64,000 nt of DNA, taken from positions 36,379,979-36,443,978 of the forward strand of contig OX246741.1 in NCBI GenBank assembly GCA_945910005.1. Reading direction: 5' to 3'. Source of the stretch: Isoperla grammatica (Eukaryota; Arthropoda; Insecta; Plecoptera; Perlodidae). Below, piece after piece: positions 39,067 through 50,400 of this stretch. Every line of letters starts with the position of its first letter. The first letter of the stretch is position 1. The translations under genes and the position numbers were made by a program. The notes below the pieces were generated by a model. The model was not told where the DNA came from. It was given only the letters and a program-made list of their open reading frames with translations, and searched no databases.

Positions 39067-39894
39067 CAAAAATTAAAATTATTATTTGGTGTCGGGAAAA
39101 ATGTGTCACAAGTTATGTCGATGATTCTCTTTGAAAATAAATCTAGCCGACTCCCTTGTCTTTATTTATACGTACAAAGTTATGCAATCGCTACTACCGC
39201 GCGAAATCGTATGATGTGTAGTGTGTAGTGTACAGGCTTAGCTATACATCATGACGCCGCATATTTTAATTCATACGAATCTGCACAGCTGCATTTGCAG
39301 ATATACTATCTATAAGTTATTGCACGGCAACGAACGACCTGTCGGAACAACGACATACTCGCGCATACTTTGACCATAGCAAGCAGGGTTTGACATCACG
39401 CCACCCTTGAGGTAAAGAATATTGGATTAGATAGATTAGAATGTCTTTATTTGCAACAGAAATTCATTTAAACTAAAGCTGTTGCACCAACGTTACTAAT
39501 CTCATGAATAGCTTAGTAAAATATCTCCAACTTAATTTTCTACTTCCCTCATTTCTAAAGACGGAGACTTCATTTTGAGGGCAAGATCTAATCTTCAAAG
39601 GATACTAATTTTACCAAAGAGCAGCACTTACACGAGCGTTAACTCCTCAGAAAACTAATCAACCGTAAACTTCAATAGAGTACCACAGACCTTTCCTGCG
39701 TTGCAAAATCTATACAACGATGACTGACCATATGCCGGGAGCCGATCGAGATGACCGATACTGCACTGAATGAACAAACGTGGCAAACCTGTAGAGCGCA
39801 GTTGGATAATATGAGGGGTGTCTACCCGCCGGACCCCACTTATTCTGCCTCAGTGGAGAGCGGCATATCCTGCCTTGCACCTAAATTGGCGTCT

Positions 39895-40060
39895 ACGATT
39901 TTACCATCTACTTGAAACCGGTCCATAAGAGATAATTTACAAACTTAGGTTGGATACCTGAACATTCCTAACACAGCGGGTGTGACTTATTAGGCGCCTG
40001 CACTGTACTAAGCGGAAGACCGCCTTTACGGATCTGTGGTCGGTACACGATACAGACAGT
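39895..40060 (+). repeat. Dispersed repeat (family of 11215, 58145, 59725)
   Basis: Shares CATCTACTTGAAAC, GGTCCAT, ACCTGAACATTCCTAACACA, GCGGGTGTG, AAGCGGAAGACCGC and a GGTCGGTACACGA-like end with the other copies. Unclassified. Confidence 0.45.
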
Positions 40061-41889
40061 GTTCATGCTGTTCATGTTGCTGAAGAATGAATTTTTGGTC
40101 GAGACAGGCTGATACCTGCCTCGGACATGTAGTTTCCATACATGGAACAGCAAATCATCACGATCATTCACTTTGCTTGAGTTTAGTTCGTCGTTAGGCC
40201 ATGTAGATCGTCAGCACAACGCCGGGCAATTCATAGCACACCTTTGCAGCTACTCCAGTTTCACTTGTTGCGCAGGCAGGCAGGCAACGGGCGTGACACG
40301 AGTAGCAAAGCAAAGGTCAACTAGGTGGACGTCCTTGGAATTGAGAACAGAGTTGCAAGTTGCAAGGTCACTCTGGAAGCTGGACGAGCCCCTAGAACCG
40401 ACCAATAGGAAGCCAAGCAACTACAACTTGCAGCGCGTGTGCATTCTATTTGCAATTTGCATATGAAGTATTCATTAACCCCCCCCCCCCCCCTCCACTC
40501 TCTCTGACATTTGCGCAATCATCCATCATCATTCATCACCCATGATACCTCACGGCTACCAACTGAGGTAATGTCACCTATTGAGGACTCCAAACTAATA
40601 AACTCCTGCTCATAATAGGTTATTTTCCTACCACCAGAATGCATTCTATTTTTAATGGTCACTTTGTTACATAATCTTTTAGGGCCAGATGCACAGTCAA
40701 GTTAAGTATAGGATTTGTTTATGGTTGCTAAGGGAGTTTGTATTTCTTATGAAAAATAGCATGTAATAAAACAATTCATAGCAACAATTGACTGTGCACT
40801 GAATATGCCCCTTAGTGTTTTTTCCCTTTACGAAATGTACTATGTGACATAAGGCTCAGATTTCATCATCTAAACCATATTGAATGCACAAATAAATGTT
40901 GAGCCACTTCGCACTATTGGCCAAAAAGTGTCCCAAGCATGCTTGAAGCAAAATGTAACAGCATCAAAGCATATAATATGCACAAAAGTGGCCCTGGCCG
41001 ATGAGCTTGTATATCAGCTTGATCGTGGGCACAAACAATACGTCGCTTGCGATCGCTAAGAGTTGCATTGAGGCCCTGGTAGTTTACTTGGGAAGATTAT
41101 GACTGCTGTATGATGTACTTTTGATACAAGGGCATCAATGCTAAGGGGCTGAACATGAAGTCAAATCTTCTACTAAAAGTGTGTAAGACTCAAGGAACCG
41201 CGATTCCAGAAGGGATAAGGAACCGCGATCAATTGTCGGTATCGGGATTGTAATCGCAATTCGGAAATCGTGAAAAAGTAAACTTACATACTTCTAATGA
41301 CGCTGTTCACAATACAATCGTAATGTCTTAATGATTTAGCATGAGCAAATGTACGATTGCGATGATCCCGATCCCGATCACGACCGCGATGTTGACAATT
41401 GTGGTTGAGGCTTTTTTAGTGTCTTGCGCATAGCATGTCCACAAACAACTTGCAGGACCGAAAGTTATGGTATTTATGGACTTTATGGTGTATTCAACTT
41501 TGAGATTGTTGCGATAAGAATATGGTTCGCCATGGGGAAGGAGAAATGGAACAAGGATGCAGAAAACGTCCAATAACTATCACGAGGCCGACTATTACCT
41601 TATGTGACGGTGGAATTACACAGATTTCAATATCACACGATTTACAGAATTGACGTTTTCAATGTTAATCTAACCTCTAACCCATGCTAATGAATGATAT
41701 TATAAAGTGCATAAATTTACATTCGCAAGTCACGCCTGAGGTTTCGTATTCTATAGCTATATAGGTGTTTCACAGGATAGGAGCTCTCACTATAGCGTGT
41801 GTATGTATGTGCCCTATTTGAGGCTCTGGCCGTCCTGCCACACAGAAAAACAATCTTACCATATTTATATCCTTTCGAAAAGTATCTAT
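40061..41889. other. Intronic/intergenic, nothing recognised
   Basis: Contains a C-run near 40480 and GATCCCGATC-like short repeats near 41360-41390. No exon or element boundary could be supported. Confidence 0.35.
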
Positions 41890-41891
41890 TA

Positions 41892-44154
41892 GACCTTGGG
41901 CCAGCTATAACCCCCCCCCCCCCCCCCCCCGGTGCGGAAGGTCTGAAAGTGGTTTTGAGTACTTTGATATATTGACTTTCGATTTTCACTTGTTAGCCAA
42001 CATGGTTTTGGTGGGTGCACCCACCAGGGGTGTCCAAATGTGGTGCTGTGAAAACCATAAGAATATTAATTGAGGTATGTTGCCAGTTCAAATAATTAAC
42101 TATTTTTATAAGGATGAACTCTTTTATACGTAAGCTACTAAATAATACAATTTGTTGATTTTCAGGGTTACACAAACTAGTTATCTATTCATGTTTTGTT
42201 TTTATTTCGAGCAAAACATTTATATAGTTTGACCGCTCTGTAACGCCCCACCCCTCAAATAATGGAAGGTCTAAAAGTGGTTTCGATTACTATTATATAT
42301 GCACTTTTGATTTTCACTTGTTAGCCAACATGGTTTTGGCGGGTGCATCTACCAGGGTTGTCCAAATGTGCCACCATACAAATCGATATTAATATTATTT
42401 GCAATTCTTGAGAATAAATCAAAATAGTTGTAAGTATATAACCTCACGCATCTAAAATGCTTGATAACATGAATTTTTAATTTTTCAGGGGTGATAAAAA
42501 CATTCTATGTACATTTTATGTGAATTTTTTAGGTTAAAATGTATCATGTTTGCCCCATCTGTAACCCCCCACCCCTCCAATATTGGAAGGTCTGAAAGTG
42601 TTTTTGTATACTTTGATACATGACCTTTTGATTTTTACTTGTTAGCCAAGATGGTTTTTTGTGAGTGCACTTACCAGGGCTATCCAAAATGTCGAAATAG
42701 TGAGCAATATTAATGATAATTGTGCTTTTGACAATAAAATGAACATTTTTGGAATTAAGTAACCTTTAACACAATTAAATTGTTAATTATACATTTTCCC
42801 ATTTAAATGGTCGCACAACACAATATATAATACATTGAATTTAATAATTTATACATTTTATTTGTTAACTTTGAGCATAACATGTATAGGGTTTACCCCA
42901 TTTGTAACCCCCCGTTCCCCATATGCCGGAAAGTTTAGAACTGTTTATGGATACTTTGGTACACTGTCTTTCGATTTTAGCTTGTTAGCCAACATAGTTT
43001 TGGTGGATGCACCCACCAGGGGTATCCAAACATGGCGAAATAAGGAGTAATATTGATGTTAATTGCGATTCTGGACAGTAAATTAACAATTCTGCACGTA
43101 TATATTCTTTAACATTCAAAATACTTAATTAAATACATTTTTACATTTAAGGGGTGCACAAAAACTTCCATATACATTTTTGGGTTTACTTTGAGTAGAT
43201 AATATATAGTTTGGCCAGTTTATGACCTCCCATATTACCCACATTGTGGAAGATGATGGAAGCGGATTTGAGTACTTGAATAGATTGTCTTCGCATTTTT
43301 ACTCAATATACAACACGGTTTTAGCGGATGCACCCACCAGGGGTGTCAAAATGTGGCATCTCAAATGTATATACATAAATATTAATTGCGTTTCTTGAGC
43401 GTTTATGTAAGTATGTTTGTTATTTTGTGACTTTTGACTGTTCCACCAACTAAGTGACATGAATTTGTATTATAAAATCTGCACAATCCTTAAATAAACG
43501 TGTTTCTTTTTTAACGACGTTAATTAATGAAAAAAAAAATTAAATTAAAAATTAAAACAATAACCTAAAATGGATATTATTCTATGGAAATCACATATTA
43601 CAAACAATGTTAATACACTTACATATATTTAAAAGCTACAAAGAAAAAAAATGGAAACTTCTCACTTTTATTAGCTAATAGTGCAAAAAATAGCGATCGA
43701 AGATGGATTTTGACGTTTAAAGCGTGATTACCCCTGAAAATGTATAATTGACATGTATAATAAATTACTTATTCGTAATGTACTCATCAAGACCTTTCAT
43801 TAGAGTGGTCGCAAACGACATTTGAGACTAAAGAGTTTCATGATGTCCAAAAAGACACAGGGTGATATCTCCGAAGATAATGGCCAATTGGGTCTCAAAC
43901 AATTTTTAGATATAAGACAATAATATACATAGTTATAACCTTACGTACAACTAACTACTTTCTTACTACAAGACTCACAATTAATATTTGTACTATTTAG
44001 ACCAAAATCTTTGGACACCCCTGGTTGGCTGTTCCACCAAAGTTGTGTTGGCTAACAAGTGAAAATCAAAATGTAATATTAAGAGGTATACAAAACCACT
44101 TTCAAACCTTCCGCACCGGGGGGGGGGAGGGTTTCTATTAGCTGGCCCATGGTC
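41892..44154. mobile_element. 2.26-kb TIR element with tandemly multiplied end
   Basis: Left end GACCTTGGGCCAGCTATAAC and right end (reverse complement) GACCATGGGCCAGCTAATAG, each next to TA (41890-41891, 44155-44156), as in TA-targeting DNA transposons. Similarity between the ends runs about 150 bp (to CCAGGGGTGTCC at about 42035 and 44011). The left-end sequence is repeated about five times with a 321-343 bp period (CTTGTTAGCCAACATGG at 41989, 42317, 42638, 42981, degenerate near 43303). No transposase frame. Lies in putative intron 1. Confidence 0.65.
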
Positions 44155-44331
44155 TATATGTGATGGATAATTTTGAAGAAATTATATTATAGTATCTTGT
44201 GTCTTCTATATGCGTTCAAAAATTCCGGTAACACCATTCCTAGCTCCATTTGAGCCTAAATATGATGACATGATGCCCAAAGTCCAACTGCCTACTAGTA
44301 TGTATAAAAATGGGTTTTTCTTTGCTTGCAG

Positions 44332-44430
44332 GGTTTCAATGGCCGCCTGGCGTTCGCCATCGCCGCTTCGGCTCTTGGCTCTTCGTTCCAGCATGGTTAC
44401 AACACGGGGGTTGTCAACGCGCCCCAACAG
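44332..44430 (+). CDS. SLC2A1-like: GLUT exon 2 (TM1)
   Basis: 33 codons, phase 0 at both ends, acceptor TTGCAG and donor CAG|GTAGGC. It encodes [25 protein letters not shown] and APQQ, the TM1 signature of class I GLUTs (compare GYNTGVINAP in vertebrates). Confidence 0.93.
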
Positions 44431-47400
44431 GTAGGCTAATATATCCAGCAATGTATACTTGGCCCCCTAACATATACTTTCGTCACAGGCGAGGCACTCC
44501 TAGCCAATCAGTGAACCGCCCGAGACACACCCGCGCAAATAACGATCGGTGATTGGCTAAGAGCCCGTCGTCTGTGACGAAAGCACGTGTAAGGTCTTGG
44601 GCCAACTACACTTCGTCTCCGCTAGGAGCGCGCCTAGCAACCTGTATGTATGTACATAGATATCCATTTTGCGAGAAAAATTAGCTCATACATTTCTTTT
44701 TTAAATTTTAAAATAAATATTGTTTTAATTGATATTTGTCGAAATGTACACTATATTTTCTATCATGTTAGTCTGAAAAAAAGCGCCATACTTGATGACC
44801 ATGTCTACAGCAGATGTTGTAATAATACTTACCGAAACCAAAGAAATAATACAGCCAAAACCACCAATATCACTCTCTTATCTTATACAGAATAATATAT
44901 GCTTCCTAGGGCTATAGAACCCCCCCTCCCCCTCCCCGTCCACAGCTTCCCTCATTATGTATAGTAGCCGTCATTTCTGTGGAGCGCTTTCTCGAGCTCT
45001 ATTCACGAAGGGTTACATGCCCGTTTAACTTAGCACAATGAGCTTCTCCGCGGGCGGGCGCACTGTCAAAGATGCTACTATTGTCACCAAAAGGGGCAAA
45101 AACACAAATTTACAAAACAAATTCTTGACCGGTGTCAAAGCAATCGTCTACCTTATTGTAGCTGTGACGAGTACATGACAGCGAGCTCTATTCAAGAAGA
45201 ACTGAAAGGAACCGCTAGCGCTCTACGAAAATGACGGCTACTATATGCGCCCCTGATAAGTCAATGCTCAAATCCACGTTCTTGTTTATCGCATTTCAAC
45301 AGCTCAATACAAACCACGATGGCACCACCACCGGTTGTTTATGTCTATGGTTCGGACACACACAATGTCACAATGTATTGCATTCCTCACGTAGGTATGT
45401 CAACACAACCGAAGTCGAGCCCTCGCGCCATTCGTGACGTCACCACGGGTAATTGAACGTTGCTTCACTTGTGGCCGTAGAACGCGCCTTCAATTAAACC
45501 GATTTGATCGCGGAGATTGTATTAAAACAATTGCTGGTATTTTAGATGCTGGCCAATAACGGTTTATTTATTGGCTATGATGGACAATGATTGAATGCTA
45601 ATGTACTAGATAGGACTCTCGCCATAAGTTGATTTAATTCCAGTGCCAGGACTATGTTGTACTGTTTCATAATGTATCAATCAAATCCTACGCTCGCTAT
45701 CAGAGAGAACAAATCATCTTGGATGGCCTTGAGTTTCAATCCAGTTTTATCACATATCAACAAACGTTGTAGATGGATTCTATTTTTCAGAGTCGGCGTT
45801 TTGTTTTTCTACCCTTCTTGAATTGTTTTAATGAAGAAAAATACCATGTGCGGATCTAGGTGGCTAGGTATGCTGCGCATGTCCTAGCTTATATCTGAAT
45901 CCCTATTTATCAGTAAATAATGTATCGAATATTGGCGCGTGATGAACTGATGCTACAGTTGGTCAAATCATGGAGTTGTACCGTAGGTACTATTATAAAT
46001 CCATGGTCAAATAGAGTTTATTTGACGTATTCATAGTTCCCACGTGTCGTCACAGCGGCCATAATTGCGACACAATTGAGGAGGACCAATCCTAGATCAT
46101 TAGCAAATACTATTCAAATTTAATAAATAAGCCTAATTAAGAATTTAAAAAGTAAACATAATTAACACAAAATAAAAAAAAAAATCACATAGGCCTACAA
46201 ATAAAAAAAAAAAAAAATTATTTAAAAAAGCAGGCTGGATTTTAAAGGATGAATAGCTTATGTGTTCTACCACAATCGCCTTCAATATTGTTTCTCCATG
46301 GCAACGTCAAAGTTTGATCACAAATGTGGCTGCCACGCGCAAAGATGTGACGTACGTGCAACCTATGAATACGATACCTCGAATGCAAAGCCAAGGTACA
46401 TTACGTGTGTATGTGGCGTGTTTCAGCTGATCGAGGACTGGATCAGGGGGATCGAGTCCAACAGCACCGATGACGGGGTCGTTGACCCCAGCAAGGTCAC
46501 CATGATCTGGTCGATCGCGGTGTCGATCTTCTGTGTGGGAGGGATGATCGGTGGAGCTATCACCGGTCTGGTCGCCGAGCGCTTCGGCCGTAAGGGAGGT
46601 CTACTGCTCAACAACATCTTCGTTATCGCCTCGGCCATACTGCAAGGTATGCATGGAGAACCTTTCTTGCTGACGTCATGAGTCTGAGCCAACCAACTGG
46701 TGGCTTTTCCAAATACTGACATTTGATTGGCCAATTCCTCACCCATCTTTGACGTCAGCATCTGCACATTACCTCAACCATATACTCTAAAAAATGTGGT
46801 TCTCCTAAGCATTCGCCATAGACGAGTGATTCGTGGACTATCAACGTGCTATATTTTCAAATACCGATAAATAAATGAAAACCCTTATTTCGATGCAATC
46901 AAGTATCGAACATTCTAGTTGTATATATACTGAAAAATTAATCGATTTAGAAGAAATCCAAGTCGTTGGTTGGCTATCACCTTAAAACTTAGAAAGATAT
47001 GACTCCAGCATCTTTGGAACACCTTGTTGATGAATGGAAGTCTTTTATCAACTATGCGATTAGGCATATACACATTACAAGTTTCTTTCTCAGACGAGGT
47101 ACAGTTACAGTTACAGTTACAAAGTACAGGCCAACTCCAACTATGAAATGGTGACGTGTCAACTCAAATGACGTGTTGTGTTCCGTAAATTGAGTGGGGT
47201 TGGTCATGCACAATAGAAGTTTTGTTGAGTTATCTCTAAACTATTGTTTTGTCTCCCAGGTTGCGCCAAGTCTGCTGGCAGCTACGTGATGATAATCATC
47301 GGACGCTTCTTGATCGGCATCAACTCTGGTCTTAACGCTGGATTAGCGCCCATGTATTTATCAGAGATATCGCCAATGCACTTGAGAGGCGCTGTAAGTA

Positions 47401-50400
47401 TATTCTATATATCTACTCTACCTCACATTGATCAGTTGAGATACGATAGAGGAGACCCGAGTTTAGAAATGTGCCACAGTTGTGAGCCCGGACTATAGTC
47501 CCTTCTAATAGAACACTATTTACCGCATATATCTTACGTAAATTCTAACAAAATAAAAAGATTCCTATAATTTAAACATAAATATTATCCCTATAATCAT
47601 CCTCTAGAAATTTAGTCAAAAGCTTTGGTCATCACCTGTAGTAATGATATCCAGTTACATCAGTGCCTTGCCAAACTTGAACTGACTGCAAACTTTCTTT
47701 AAAACTTTCGTTCCCGATTCGTCAAAAAATACAAAAAAGTAGTGCAGATACATGGGTGGCCTTTGTTACAATTAACTGGTGTCATATACCTCGTTAAAAT
47801 TTAATGTAACACTGTTTACACTGACATATAATATATGTATTTTGTATCAATTTATTGTCCACAACTTTTCAAAATTTCATTAACTCGTTTTTTTTTAAAC
47901 TTAAGAGATCTAACAGATCGTGGTCATATTTTTAGTCTTCACATTTTAACCAAAATAAAACTTAAATACAAACAATGTGGTACATACAGGCAGGAATCAC
48001 CCGAATGTATGTATGTATGTGTTTGCATGTGGAGACCATATACCTCTAAATCTGATAACAAGTCTCACCATGTGTGTTCCAGGTGGGAACCGTCTACCAG
48101 CTGGTTGTCACCATCTCCATCCTGCTCTCCCAGATCCTGGGCCTGGAGTCAGTCCTGGGTACAGTTGACCTCTGGCCGTGGCTCCTTGCCCTCACAGTTG
48201 TACCCGGCATCTTCCAATTGGCCACACTGCCACTTTGCCCCGAGTCTCCGAAATATCTGATGGTCAGCAGGGGCCAAGAACAGGACGCGAAACGAGGTAC
48301 GTACACTATGCCTGTTCTTTATGTGTGATATCGATTAATATTTATAAATATGTATATTTTATTTCATGTTTGCGCGGATGTTAAATTGTGGTTCCTACTT
48401 GGGGCTTTTTGCACAAATGTCGTAAAGTAGGCTTCCTGCCCGCTTGTGACATCACAGATCAGACAAACAGTCTGGTGCTAGGCAACTCCATTCTTATATC
48501 TTTCTTTCGTTGGTGCACATTCAATGTTTGTCCAAAACAATTCACGCCCACATTGCTATTTTCATCATTTGCTCACATGTTATTTGATAGACAACTATAT
48601 GATCAAAATATGACGTCGGGGGGTGTTTAGAGAAAAGGGACAAGTAGGACATAAAAGGGGGGGGGGAGGGGAGGACGTGGACTGCCTTTCGTCTGGCTTC
48701 TCCGCCTTGACCTGTTGGCTACCAGAAGCATTATTATCAAAGGTTGTGTAATGTTGCAGCTCTGAAGTGGCTGCGCGCTAGTCTAGACGTGGACTGCCTT
48801 TCGTCTGGCTTCTCCGCCTTGGCCTGTTGGCTACCAGAAGCATTATTATCAAGGGTTGTGTAATGTTGCAGCTCTGAAGTGGCTGCGCGCTAGTCTAGAC
48901 GTGGACTTCCTTTCGTCTGGCTTCTCCGCCTTGGCCTGTTGGCTACCAGAAGCATTATTATCAAGGGTTGTAATGTTGCAGCTCTGAAGTGGCTGCGCGC
49001 TAGTCTAGACGTGGACTGCCTTTCGTCTGGCTTCTCCGCCTTGGCCTGTTGGCTACCAGAAGCATTATTATCAAGGGTTGTAATGTTGCAGCTCTGAAGT
49101 GGCTGCGCGCTAGTCTAGACGTGGACTGCCTTTCGTCTGGCTTCTCCGCCTTGGCCTGTTGGCTACCAGAAGCATTATTATCAAGGGTTGTGTAATGTTG
49201 CAGCTCTGAAGTGGCTGCGCGCTAGTCTAGACGTGGACTGCCTTTCGTCTGGCTTCTCCGCCTTGGCCTGTTGGCTACCAGAAGCATTATTATCAAGGGT
49301 TGTAATGTTGCAGCTCTGAAGTGGCTGCGCGCTAGTCTAGACGTGGACTGCCTTTCGTCTGGCTTCTCCGCCTTGGCCTGTTGGCTACCAGAAGCATTAT
49401 TATCAAGGGTTGTAATGTTGCAGCTCTGAAGTGGCTGCGCGCTAGTCTAGACGTGGACTTCCTTTCGTCTGGCTTCTCCGCCTTGGCCTGTTGGCTACCA
49501 GAAGCATTATTATCAAGGGTTGTAATGTTGCAGCTCTGAAGTGGCTGCGCGCTAGTCTAGACGTGGACTGCCTTTCGTCTGGCTTCTCCGCCTTGGCCTG
49601 TTGGCTACCAGAAGCATTATTATCAAGGGTTGTAATGTTGCAGCTCTGAAGTGGCTGCGCGCTAGTCTAGACGTGGACTGCCTTTCGTCTGGCTTCTCCG
49701 CCTTGGCCTGTTGGCTACCAGAAGCATTATTATCAAGGGTTGTGTAATGTTGCAGCTCTGAAGTGGCTGCGCGCTAGTCTAGACGTGGACTGCCTTTCGT
49801 CTGGCTTCTCCGCCTTGGCCTGTTGGCTACCAGAAGCATTATTATCAAGGGTTGTAATGTTGCAGCTCTGAAATGGCTGCGCGCTAGTCTAGACGTGGAC
49901 TGCCTTTCGTCTGGCTTCTCCGCCTTGGCCTGTTGGCTACCAGAAGCATTATTATCAAGGGTTGTAATGTTGCAGCTCTGAAGTGGCTGCGCGCTAGTCT
50001 AGACGTGGACTTCCTTTCGTCTGGCTTCTCCGCCTTGGCCTGTTGGCTACCAGAAGCATTATTATCAAGGGTTGTAATGTTGCAGCTCTGAAGTGGCTGC
50101 GCGCTAGTCTAGACGTGGACTGCCTTTCGTCTGGCTTCTCCGCCTTGGCCTGTTGGCTACCAGAAGCATTATTATCAAGGGTTGTAATGTTGCAGCTCTG
50201 AAGTGGCTGCGCGCTAGTCTAGACGTGGACTGCCTTTCGTCTGGCTTCTCCGCCTTGGCCTGTTGGCTACCAGAAGCATTATTATCAAGGGTTGTAATGT
50301 TGCAGCTCTGAAGTGGCTGCGCGCTAGTCTAGACGTGGACTGCCTTTCGTCTGGCTTCTCCGCCTTGACCTGTTGGCTACCAGAAGCATTATTATCAAGG

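Noticed and set aside
46262..46426. N-terminal extension or alternative start for GLUT upstream of exon 3
   Set aside because: The frame is open, but the residues do not resemble TM1, a proper acceptor lies at 46425-46426, and exon 2 supplies TM1.
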